DNA from: Armigeres subalbatus
Taxonomy: Eukaryota; Arthropoda; Insecta; Diptera; Culicidae
Direction of reading: 5' to 3'
Assembly: GCF_024139115.2 (NCBI RefSeq)
Contig: NC_085141.1
Span: forward strand, 404,181,612 to 404,245,611
DNA length: 64,000 nucleotides
A model generated the notes under the pieces. That model was not told where the DNA came from and searched no databases. It saw only the letters and a program-made list of their open reading frames with translations. Below, in pieces: positions 32,885-43,429 of the stretch (within the stretch, counting starts at the first letter, position 1; every line of letters begins with the position of its first letter). The translations under genes were made by a program, and so were the position numbers.

Positions 32885-35541
32885 CTTACTTACTTGATGG
32901 GTTACAGCTCTTCGATGAGAACCTACGCCGAATGGAGTATCCTTCTCCACTGGACTCGATCCTGGGCCAATCGCTTCCAGTCGCCCTGAACATTGAGCGC
33001 CCTCAGGTCCTCTTCAACTCCAAACAGCCATCGTGTACGCGGCCTTCCACGATACCTGCGGCCTCTTCCGGGTTCTCTACTAAATATTATCTTCGCTTGA
33101 CGTTCTTCCGGCATACGAACAACGTGACCAGCCCACCGTAGTCTGCCGTGTTGTATAAGCTTAATAATATCCAGCCCTTTATACACCTGGTACAATTCGT
33201 GATTCATGCGACGTCGCCAGATACCGTTCTCCTGTTTACCGCCGAGTATTGTTCGCAGCACCTTACACCTCTCCGATCATTCTCTTTTAACGTCCATGTC
33301 TCATGGCCATATAAAGCCACCGGAAGAATCAGAGTAGTATACAGCGTTTTGCTTTCGTTTGCAGACAACGGGACTTAAGCTTGTTACGAAATCCGTAATA
33401 AGCCCTATTTGCAGATGCAATACGCCTTTTCACCTCGCGGTAACATCATTATCGCACGTCACAATTTCGCTACCACCACTTATGAACCCACGTTGATTGC
33501 CAGCGACCATGTACTTCGTTTTGCTGGTATTGATCGTGAGTCCAATCCTCGCTGTCTCCCTCTTAAAAGGCACAAAAGCCTCTTCCACGGCACGGCGATC
33601 AATTCCGATAATATCGATATCGTCCGCAAATCCCAGGAGCATATGCGATCTTGTGATAATGGTACCGCTTCTTAGCACACCAGCTCTCCTAATCGCTCCC
33701 TCAAGCGCTATATTGAACATCACCCTGCTTTAATCCATCTAAAGTAACAAATGACGTCGACATTTCATCCGCAACCCTTACACTTGATTTCGATCCGTCC
33801 AACGTTATACGAATCAGCCGTATCAGTTTCGCCGGAAAACCATGTTCAAGCATAATTTGCCATAATTCATTCCGTTTCACTGAATCGTACGCCGCCTTGA
33901 AATCAATAAACAGATGATGTGTCTGCAAGTTGTAATCCCGGAATTTATCAAGGATTTGTCTCAGGGTAAACATTTGATCCGTCGTTGATCGGCCCTCACG
34001 AAAACCTGCTTGGTATTCACCGACGAAGGGCTCTTCAAGCGGTCTCAATCTGTTGAACAGAATACGGGACATAATTTTGTATGCCGAATTAAGGAGGGTT
34101 ATTCCTCGATAATTGGCGATATCGTTCTGCTCCATTTTTTTCCTGCGCCTCACTAATAACTTGTTCTTCGTAATCTTTTTTCTTCCTGTGGTGGGTTCGT
34201 TTTTCGGCTGCTCTTGCTTCCTTGTATCGATCTCTATTCGATCGGGTACCTGACACCAAAATCCGGCTTCTGGCAACGTTCTTCTCGTCTGTCACTCTCT
34301 GACACTCCACATCGAACCAACCCGTCCTGGGTCGCCTCTGTGCAGTGCCTACCACTTCTTGTGCTGTCGTGCTCACCGCTCTATGGATCGACTCCCATAG
34401 ATCGTTGATGTTGTCGCTAACGTTGATTGCACTTATCCGTTCGTCGAGCTTCTGGCGGTACTCAGCCGATACTGCTTCCGCCGACAATCACTGGATATTG
34501 TAACGCATCGTTCGCTGTGATCTTTTGTTCGATACAGTTGACAACCGTGATCGAATTCTATTGGCAACGAGGTAGTGATCAGAGTCAATGTGCGGACCTC
34601 TGAATGTCCGAACATCGATAACATCCGAGAAATGGCGCCCATCCATCAGAACATGGTCTATCTGGTTGCAAGTTTCACCATTTGGGTGTCTCCAGGTGTG
34701 CTTTCGGATGTTCTTTCGTGCTACTGATGGCCATCCCTCTGGCAGCAGCAAAATTTACTAGCCGTAGGCCGATATCATTGGTAGCGGAGTGAAGGCTCTC
34801 CCTACCGATTATGGGACGGAGAAAGTCCTTTCTACCGACCTGAGCGTTAGCGTCTCCGATAAAAATTTTTACGTCATGCTTTGGGCACTCTCCATAGGCT
34901 TTATCAAGACATTCATAAAACATTTCCTTCACGTCGTCGGATTTATCGTTTGTCGGTGCGTAAACGTTGACTAGGCTGTGATTGAAAAATTTGCCCCGTA
35001 TCCTCAACACACAGATTCGTTCGCTAATGAGTTTCCACCGCATCACTCGCTTCATCTGCTTGCCCATCACTACGAAAACAACTCCTTGCTCTGCTTTTTC
35101 ACCGCCGCTGTGACAGATGTTATACTTGAATGCAGTGTTGGTCGTGGGGTCCACGGCTCGGAACTCACGTTCTCCGGATCTGGGCCATCGGACTTCTTGA
35201 ATAGCGGCCACGTTCACTCCAACCTTCTGCAGTTTTCGAGCCAGAAGGCTCACTCGTCCAGGCTCATTTAGGGTCCTGACATTCCAGGTTCCGAGTTTCC
35301 AATCATAGTCCTTATTTCGTTGTCGGGTCGGTTGTCAAAAATAACGTTCTCTTTTTCTTCTATCTCCATGTTTCGTGGTATTTGAGAGGCTTCAGTAAAC
35401 TACCTTACCGGGGTCGCGTTACCGACATCGCGATGATGGTTCTGCCACCTTAGGTATAGCGGATGCGATACAGCATTTCGTTAATCAGCCGCTGGGTACC
35501 AGGCAGACGCTGTTTGAGCCGCACCTCCTGGTGAACAGACG
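32885..35541 (-). mobile_element. RTE-clade non-LTR retrotransposon inserted in the Pao reverse transcriptase
   Basis: An 11-bp target duplication, CTACTTGGATA, flanks it (32874-32884 and 35542-35552). Its minus-strand 3' end finishes with tandem TAAG repeats next to CTGTAACCCATCAAG. The order on the minus strand is 5' leader (35541-35310), endonuclease, reverse transcriptase and basic C-terminal tail. Removing it rejoins the Pao frame YYVDDYLD|SLSNWEVTEKISHEVE. About 2,657 bp remain, so it is near full length apart from small lesions. Confidence 0.85.
32923..35310 (-). pseudogene. RTE endonuclease-reverse transcriptase, frameshifted
   Basis: Endonuclease frames: 35253-34675 (KLQKVGVNVAAIQEVRWPRS, VNVYAPTNDKSDD, KIFIGDANAQVG) and 34751-34488 (NQIDHVLMDGRHFSDVIDVR, then the IDSDHYLV box). 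Reverse transcriptase frames: 34276-33701 (NYRGITLLNSAYKIMSRILF, GFREGRSTTDQMF, HHLFIDFKAAYDSV) and 33723-33430 (LLGFADDIDIIG, the catalytic box). C-terminal tail: 33261-32923 (RTILGGKQENGIWRRRMNHE, GRGRRYRGRPRTRW). At least four frame changes separate these, so the protein is not made, but every catalytic box is present. Confidence 0.8.
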
Positions 35542-37750
35542 CTACTTGGATAGCTTATCGAATTGGGAAGTAACCGAAAAGATCTCACACGAAGTCGAAA
35601 CAATCCTTCAGAATGGAGGATTCCATCTTAGAAATCGGCTGTCGAATAGTGCCGAAGTACTACATTAACTGAACGAGGAAGTTCTCGAGGGTAACAAAAA
35701 TCTCTGCTTGAGTACAACAGACGTCAGCGACCGATTGCTTTCCTACACTGGCAGACGATCAACGAGGAGCTTCGGGTTTCGATGAATGTTAAGAAAAATA
35801 TTCAGCGTGTTTTGAATGAATGACGGTGAATTACTGTTCCTTAGTCAGGACAAACTGAGGAATGCGAAAAATTCAATTCTACGGATAGTGCAGTGCAGGA
35901 GATTCCTGAATAGATGGTCTTGCTCACGAGAGGACAAACAGGAAGGAGCAGCTTATATCAGTCAACGACGATGGTGGATGAACGAACATGGAGTGATACG
36001 GGTCGATGGAAGAATCGGTGCTGCAATGCAGCGTTCGACACCAAGTTCCCGATGATTTTCCCAAGAAAGCATCCAGTCCAGTGACAAAACTGGTGGTGCT
36101 CGACTTTCATCAAGCTTGCTGACATGGAAACTCGGGAACGGTGGTGAACGAAATTCGGCAGTTCTACCACATTCCCCGAATTAGGACGGTGGTGAAGCAA
36201 GTTTTTGCTGCCTATCTGTGGTGCAAAGTAACGAAAACGCATCCTGAAGGTTCCTCGAATGACCCCGCTGCCTGTGGCTCAATTGTTATTGTCAGTCGAC
36301 CATTTACCTACACTGGCATACATTTCTTCGGGCCGCTTCTGGTGAAAGTGGGAAGGAGTGCTGCTGAACGCTGGATTTGTCTATTCCCTTGCTTCACTAC
36401 GCGGGCTGTTCATGTGGAGGTAACTAACAAGTGTCCTATGAAAAGCGAAAACACGATAGGCGGAATGTGATCTGTTGGGTCAAAATGTCCGCCAAGTTAA
36501 CACAGCCCAATACAATTCTGCCTCTCGTGATTCTCCTTTCTTTATAATAAAATATCCTTTGGCCTTTGCTCGAACAGATGCATGCTTTTTGGTTGTTTAG
36601 TGGGGATGAGACTTTTCGTAGCTCAGCGATAAGGCATATGGCTTTGTACGAAGCATACCATGCTGAAGGTGACTGTTATCGAATCTGTATACCGGGCAGA
36701 TGCGAGACTTCAAAGAATAAAATATGTCCTCCCTTACCTCAAGCAGACGCCTGTGTAAAACTAAGAAATGACAAAATTCTGCCTTTTGAAATTCCGCCTT
36801 TTGTATTACTACTCTTTTATAATTACGCCTTATGATGTATTCTGCCTTTTGTTATATGTATAAGAAGGTCTACCTTTCGAGATTCTGCCTTTTGTGATTC
36901 CGCCTTACGTTATAGTCCCGGAGGAACTGGGAAGGAGTGCTACTAAAGGCTGGATTTGTCTATTCCCTTGCCTCACTACGCGGGCTGTTCATGTGGAGGT
37001 AGCTAACAGTCTATCTACACAATCATGCAAAAAGTGTATTCGCCGTTTTGTCTGTCGCCGAGGAGCGCCGGAAAAATTCTATACCGATAACGGCACCATC
37101 TTCCATTGTGCAAAACGTTTGTTACAAGAAGAGCTTGAGAATGAACTGTCAGTGACGTTCACCAACGAGGCTACAAGGTGGAATTTCATTCCTTCAGCAG
37201 CACCGCACATCGGTGCCGCTTGGGAATTGATGGTGCGGTCTATGAAAGCGATCATGAAAGCTGTATATACAAACGATCGGAAATTGGACGATTGGAGACA
37301 TTAGTTATCGAGTCTGAGAGTATTGTCATTAGCCGACCACTCACATTTTTACCCACTGATGCTGCTGAAAATGAAGCCCTGACACCAAACCACTTCCTTC
37401 TTGGAAGTTCTGGAGGAGCTCGTCAGCCTGTTGTTACGTTAATTGTCCCTGCATTGGTGGTGAAGAATTTCTGATATCAAATACAGCATCAGCTGGACTC
37501 GTTATGGAAACGTTGGGTAAGGCAATCCCTGTACTCACTAAGCGAACGAAATGGTTCGGAGAAGCAAATCCGTCGGAATAGCTGGCTGCGTGGACGAGTC
37601 AAAGAGGTCGTGACTGCAAAAGATGGACGAGTTCGGCTAGCTATAGTCCAGACTGCTAGGGGGTTGTAGCGTCGACCGGTGTCAAAGTTAGTCGTGTTGG
37701 AGGTTGAGCCGGATAGTAAAACTGGGACCGGTGGCCAGTGTTTCCCTTTC
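35542..37750 (+). pseudogene. Pao reverse transcriptase remnant, integrase and C-terminal region
   Basis: After the RTE the frame resumes as SLSNWEVTEKISHEVETILQ NGGFHLRN and decays by about 35700. RNase H is not recognisable and is probably deleted. The integrase zinc region follows (35816-36240: LSQRRWWMNEHGVIRVDGRI, then FYHIPRIRTVVKQVFAAY). The integrase core is RSAAERWICLFPCFTTRAVH (near 36360). It is interrupted and re-started at 36937, continuing through RRGAPEKFYTDNGTIFHCAK and WNFIPSAAPHIGAAWELMVR to 37304. A final segment (ALTPNHFLLGSS, WLRGRVKEVV) reaches about 37750. Multiple stops are present. Confidence 0.7.
36358..37019 (+). repeat. ~75 bp direct repeat in Pao integrase flanking a ~500 bp insert
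   Basis: GCTGGATTTGTCTATTCCCT through CATGTGGAGGTA at 36370-36425 recurs at 36949-37005 with two or three differences. The intervening stretch contains repeated TTCTGCCTTTTG/TTCCGCCTT words and no integrase code. It therefore looks like a partial duplication with foreign filler. Confidence 0.65.
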
Positions 37751-37765
37751 TACAGAAGTGCATGG

Positions 37766-38515
37766 TGTTGAATTGCACTTTTCGTTTAAAATAGATTACT
37801 CTTCCTCTTTTCATCTAAAATGGATTAAAGTACACTGGGGGAAGTGCAAAAAGGGGATAAGGGGCCGTATACTAATAACGTAAGCATTTTATCTGGGTTT
37901 TCCAACCCCCCCTCCCCCCATGTAAAATTTTCCCCATATAAATCATTTTTTATTTATATGGAGCGTAAGAAAAGGCAAAATCATCCCTTCCCTAGCTAAT
38001 ACTCGAATTCCTTGGGGACATATTCTGTTCATCCAACGAAATTATTCAAGAAAAGATACTAAGAGTTATTACCGTTTTTAGCAATTTACCGAAAAACAAC
38101 TCCTAATTTTCAAATCTATTTCCATACATTTCAAGCGCCCAAAATGGTATGAATTACCGTACCACTTGTACAAAATTGACTGTTTTTGATACCCCATAAT
38201 GATTGATTGCATTTAGAGCATACAAACTGGTTTTACATCTCCACTTCCCTCAGTGTACATTACAGAAGTTAAATTACAGTAGCAAGAAGTTTTGTGCAAA
38301 AGTAAACTTATCACAAGTTGAGTTAACTTAAATGATTAGACTAGCATTTCTCAAACATAACCTAAATCTAATATTACAGTTAATCGTGGAGAAATAAGCA
38401 GAGTTTTCTTGGAATTAATTATACGATCTGTAACTCAAATTTGTAATTTGATTGTTCCTACATTGTAACTTTAATTCTTATACCTGAATAAATTTTAGCT
38501 TCAAGCTATTTCGCA
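37766..38515 (+). repeat. Pao 3' LTR, split by a MITE
   Basis: It starts TGTTGAATTGCACTTTTCG just after the last Pao code and resumes after the MITE as CATTACAGAAGTTAAATTAC. It includes the block shared with the 5' LTR, and a possible polyadenylation signal AATAAA near 38489. The right end is approximate. Confidence 0.6.
37833..38255. mobile_element. 423 bp TA-flanked MITE inside the Pao 3' LTR
   Basis: It starts CACTGGGGGAAGTG and ends CACTTCCCTCAGTG. TA lies at 37831-37832 and 38256-38257. The interior holds a C-rich run (CCCCCCCTCCCCCC). It has no coding capacity. Removing it rejoins the LTR as GGATTAAAG-TA-CATTACAG. Confidence 0.65.
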
Positions 38516-38707
38516 CCAATCGTGAGTTTGCGACCGCTAAAAAGATTTCGGATGGAAACCGCCTTTTTGTTCTCTGAACACCTTCAATTATTAATTGTGG
38601 AAATTATAAAGCAGATCAAGGTTCAGTTGGAACGAAAAGCAATTGAAGACTATATGTAGAATAAAAGAAAGTAATCCCAAATTCCAAACCGCTGTCTTCT
38701 GCCTTAC

Positions 38708-39081
38708 CTTAACTTCGCTTCCGATTGCCGCAGAAATTTGTAGATCAACCGGAACTCCAGCCAATTGGTGGCTCCGCCCGATCCGCTCAGTCCGGCACCG
38801 CTGCCACTGGGGGGCAACCGATCCAACCGTATGCTCACGTTAACGGACTTGGTCTCGCTGTAGTAGATCGTGTAACCGGAAGCCGTCCCGCACCACTTTC
38901 CGTTCAGATTGGGCAAGCCTTGCTCCCGGATTGTCATGAAGCCCTCCAGGCAGGCCTCGTGGCGGTGCGCAGGCTGATGCTCCTCGTGCTGCTGCTGATG
39001 CGATTGGTAGCCCTGCATCAAGCCGCCTCCCAGGTTCATACTGGGCACAAACTTTCCGATGCTAAATTTAGCGAAATTGAG
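38708..39081 (-). CDS. CUB-domain protein, internal exon (most 5' of three seen)
   Basis: This 374-nt exon has acceptor CGTTTCAG before 39081 and donor AAG|GTAAGG after 38708. It opens LNFAKFSIGKFVPSMNLGGG, the core strand pattern of a CUB domain. It then has a His/Gln-rich insert (QQQHEEHQPAHRH), CLEGFMTIREQG and NGKWCGTASGYTIYYSETKS. After VSIRLDRL comes a Gly/Ser insert (PPSGSGAGLSGSGG) and WLEFRLIYKFLRQSEAKLR. CUB modules bind proteins or glycans in extracellular or membrane-anchored proteins; the specific role is unknown. It ends two bases into a codon completed by the exon at 28315. The start of this CUB domain must be encoded farther upstream, where no exon was recognised. Confidence 0.8.
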
Positions 39082-42000
39082 CTGAAACGAACGAAAGGAA
39101 ACATTAGGCCATTAATATTGCGTGTCGGTTCATTATCGCTGTTATATGGAACTTAGTGCTCCCCTCGCACCAGCACCACCCGCTGTGCATTGAAGCTCAT
39201 TTGTCGGGGCCACCACGAATCGAATTAAAAGCCGGTTTTCCGGCGCCGAAATAACATGTGCTTTGATTTCTCGCATAATTATTTTTGATGCTATCAATTT
39301 CAATGAATTTAGCATATTTTTGTAAAATTCTCCAATTCAGGGTGACACTGTTCGATTATGATAAATTTATTTCACATGATGTGTTGGCAAAAAATATTAT
39401 TATTTTTTTGACTATCTGTTCTCAATTGTAGGCATATTGATTCCAGTATTTCAGTTAACCATTTTACGATTGGAATCTACCTCGTCTGCCGATCACTCGA
39501 CCTCACCCTGTGCACATTTCTGTGACGACCAAATTTAATAATCATCCCCACAAATCCCCAAACCTTTGAGCCAGCCGGAAAGCCGAGTCCATTCATCGCG
39601 AGTCTCTCTTCGAACAGCTTATATTTGTGAAAGGATTTCTGTTTGCATGCCCTGGATTTGGCGTTCAGGCATTCACTAGAAAAGGCCCAACCCGGGCCCG
39701 GCCCGAATGCGTTCACTTTGTTATCGCGCTGTGCTATTATAATTGCCGTAGCATTGCGGGATGATGGTCCTACGAGTAGGGTGCTTTTTTTTAAGTTGCG
39801 TGCTTTTTCGTCCTGTTATTGTTGTTGTTGTTGCTGCTGCCGCTGTTTTGCATTCCGAAACGGATCCATTTGGAATTTAAATTCACTGAATTTCAAATGC
39901 AAAACGTGGCAAGGGGGCTCAACAACTGTAGACCAGTCCCCACAGAGTGCACCATGGCGATAGCGGGGAGTAGAGATACATGCATGAATACAAACCATCA
40001 AAGTTATTTTCTACGAATGCATCGTCCGAGTTCGCTTTTCGATCGATGCGGGTTAGGGAGAGAGAGAAATAGAGCCGGTCGTTATTTTTTATTGTTCATT
40101 GAAAATATTTTTATTCAGGAGAGGGACAATACTGCGAAGATTAAAATAGAACAAAATGATTTTGCGAAATCAGAATTATTTGTCGAGTTCAAAGTAAGTT
40201 ATTTAAAAGAGCTTTTTCGCTAAGCTGCACCGATTTTTACTGAGATATGTGGAAAATGTTCGTGCCTGCACTAGTTATCTGGTTAAAAAGCTATGAGATG
40301 AAATTATTTGGAGATGCCTGATATATTACTTATACATTATGCGACATTTGCAATGAACCAATCAAATGTGTTTGTCGAACCAAGATTTGGATAAACGATA
40401 CGTATCATCCACGCTGGTTAGGACGTTGGGAGTTATATGGATCTCTTTATCCATTCCTACCACACAGCTATTTATTATCATCGACATCCCCGTTCCATTA
40501 AACTGTAATCCAGAGGAAACTAAGCGTTCCATTGGCTAAAACTGCACATATCATGCTTAACGATTAAAGTAGAAAGTCACCGATATGTGTCCTTCAAGTA
40601 TCTTAAAGTGTGTACTGCTTCATGAAAAAATGTTTTATGCCTCAGTAGATCTAGCCCAATTGCAATAGGACAACATTTCAAATGGTGAATGTTCGAAAAG
40701 TGACAAAAATCCTGCATTCTCACAAAGATCACCTTCAATACACTTAATCACTGCATACGCCTAATCTGATGTCAACAGATAACTAGAATTGTGTATTCAG
40801 TTGAAGCAATAAATAAGTATTTTTGCGACTCTTGGTTACATGGTACAGAAATTAACTCCAGGCATAAAAGGAAACCAATTACTCGTGAAGCAATAATTTA
40901 AGTCAAAATACTGTACCAAGTTGACACCGAAACGTATTCCATTGGCTGGCAACAACCCGTAACAAGTGCTTCGTGAAAATAAATAAACTGCTAAGTTGTT
41001 ATTGAAAAACAAAAAAAAAATACCGCGTAATTATGTAGTGAATACCAATCAAGATTTATGGGTGTGATAAACGTGTGCCGCAGAACCGAAAGCCGTAGCA
41101 CGCACTTATAACCAATCCAGAAACCATAGCACCGAGCTGTTATCCGAAATCCGATATAAATCAATTATCGAAACAAAAGAAGCGTACGGTGTGCATTTTA
41201 ACGTGAATGGCTGTTTTGGTTACGCTATATTGATTGAAATTAATAAATCGGATACGGTTATGGGTGGCGAAACGTTTCCATGTTTCCCGATTCAAAAATA
41301 GTCAACGTTTTTATACAGAAATTCCACGCCGACCGGTTATGAATAGAATGTTGTGAAACTAATCCACATCTGCGCTCCGGAAATGGCATAACATTTATAG
41401 TATTTTCTGGTTCTCTATAATGGATGTTTGTGCAACGAATTGAATAGGGTACGATAGTTTCCGAACATATGATTGGTGCTTCATTAAGTGTTCGATTGGA
41501 AATGGCTTCAATGAAACAGATTTAATCAGTTCATTAAAATTGGCGAAAAGTGCAACCAAAATTTATTTATTTTTTTTTATTTTGAATTTTCCAAATTAAA
41601 ATACATGACATGTATTTGTATATACATATTTTGCATTGCTTCAAATTCCGTGTCTCCAGATCTAAACTAGTGAGAACTACGAATATGACGTGTTTGGCGA
41701 TATTTGTTGTCATATTCTCAGTTTCAATCCAAGCAAGGTTTCTGATGGAGAACAAAATTCGACAAACGCCATTCTGGCTTAATTGTCACAGACCATTCCG
41801 GGACGCGATTTCGATAACAAATCGACAAAAAATGTTATCTACATTCTGTGGCTTGAGAATTCATCCACCTGTCGTTGCTTAAATCTTTGTTTCCGATTAG
41901 TTCAGCGAACAAAGAACTGCCGGACAACCTCTTAAAATCTCACACCTCAAACTGGGACCGGACGGTCGTCCATTATCCTTATCGTGCATAATTACAAACT

Positions 42001-42310
42001 TCCACTGAAGCAAATCCCTTAAGTCCTCTTAGGGCACTGCTACTTACAGCTCTGTCGGAGAACCGACTGCTTTCACTCACGTAAATCTTCCGTCGTCGCT
42101 TCGGTGTGTGTTCGTTCCGGCTCCGATCAAAGTAAGATAGGATTCCAATTCTTTTACACTTTTTTTTGCTTCGTGTACATCACCCCCAACAATCTCGATA
42201 GGGATGTGGGCAATGCCTTTTGGAGTGATGGTAGGAAATGCATTATGCTCTGATTTTATAAAACGGTAGAAATATTCTAAGGCTTCAAATATTCCAAGCT
42301 CATAAAAAAG
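39082..42310. other. Probable upstream intron or 5' region of the CUB gene
   Basis: No CUB-like exon or transposon protein was recognised. A (TTG)n/(CTG)n run lies near 39815-39845. A GC-richer stretch at about 41880-42140 has donor-like GTGAGT and GTAAGT sites on the minus strand and could be a 5' exon or promoter, but nothing else supports this. The open frames in the region follow simple sequence. Confidence 0.3.
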
Positions 42311-42317
42311 TGTATAA

Positions 42318-43425
42318 AAGATTGGATTTGGATTGGATTTGGATTGGATTTGGATTGGATTTGGATTGGATTTGGATTGGATTTGGATTGGATTTGGATT
42401 GGATTTGGATTGGATTTGGATTGGATTTGGATTGGATTTGGATTGGATTTGGATTGGATTTGGATTGGTTTGGATTGGTTTGGATTGATTTGGATTGGTT
42501 TGGATTGATTTGGATTGGTTTGGATTGGTTTGGATTGGTTTGGATTGGTTGGATTGATTTGGATTGGTTTGGATTGATTTGGATTGGTTTGGATTGGTTT
42601 GGATTGGTTTGGATTGGTTTGGATTGGTTTGGATTGGTTTGGATTGGTTTGGATTGGTTTGGATTGATTTGGATTGGTTTGGATTGGTTTGGATTGGTTT
42701 GGATTGGTTTGGATTGGTTTGGATTGGTTTGGATTGGTTTGGATTGATTGGTTTGGATTGGTTTGGATTGGTTTGGTTGGTTTGGATTGGTTTGGATTGG
42801 TTTGGATTGGTTTGGATTGGTTTGGATTGGTTTGGATTGGTTTGGATTGGTTTGGATTGGTTTGGATTGATTTGGATTGGTTTGGATTGGTTTGGATTGA
42901 TTTGGATTGATTTGGATTGGTTTGGATTGATTTGGATTGGTTTGGATTGGTTTGGATTGGTTTGGATTGGTTTGGATTGATTTGGATTGGTTTGGATTGG
43001 TTTGGATTGGTTTGGATTGATTTGGATTGGTTTGGATTGATTTGGATTGGTTTGGATTGGTTTGGATTGGTTTGGATTGGTTTGGATTGGTTTGGATTGG
43101 TTTGGATTGGTTTGGATTGGTTTGGTTTGGATTGGTTTGGATTGGTTTGGATTGGTTTGGATTGGTTTGGATTGGTTTGGATTGGTTTGGATTGGTTTGG
43201 ATTGGTTTGGATTGGTTTGGATTGGTTTGGATTGGTTTGGATTGGTTTGGATTTGGTTTGGATTTGGATTGGATTTGGATTGGATTTGGATTGGATTTGG
43301 ATTGGATTTGGATTGGATTTGGATTGGATTTGGATTGGATTTGGATTGGATTTGGATTGGATTTGGATTGGATTTGGATTGGATTTGGATATGGATTGGA
43401 TTTGGATTGGATTTGAATTTGTGTT
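42318..43425 (+). repeat. 1.1 kb satellite, 10/11-bp TTTGGATTGG units
   Basis: From about 42325 to 42465 the unit is the 11-mer GGATTTGGATT. From about 42465 to 43250 it is mostly the 10-mer GGTTTGGATT with scattered GATTTGGATT variants and a few 5-9 bp slips. From about 43250 to 43410 it returns to the 11-mer. No stop occurs in any plus frame, which creates long spurious frames of repeating Trp-Ile-Gly-Leu-Asp-Trp-Phe-Gly-Leu. These are not genes. Confidence 0.9.
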
Positions 43426-43429
43426 TTTG

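Larger units (their letters stand above)
29830..38515 (+). mobile_element. Decayed Pao (BEL/Pao) LTR retrotransposon with nested insertions
   Basis: A partial 5' LTR (29840-29990) matches a longer 3' LTR (37766 to about 38515, TGTTGAATTGCAC start). Between them are a PHD-like finger, gag, protease/reverse transcriptase, integrase and C-terminal region in Pao order. It is antisense to the CUB gene within an intron. Frames are broken throughout, part of reverse transcriptase and RNase H is missing (around 35650-35815), and an RTE element (32885-35541) and a MITE (37833-38255) sit inside it. Confidence 0.75.

Noticed and set aside
41880..42140. 5' exon or promoter of the CUB gene
   Set aside because: Donor-like sites and higher GC are visible on the minus strand, but there is no reading frame continuity or conserved motif.
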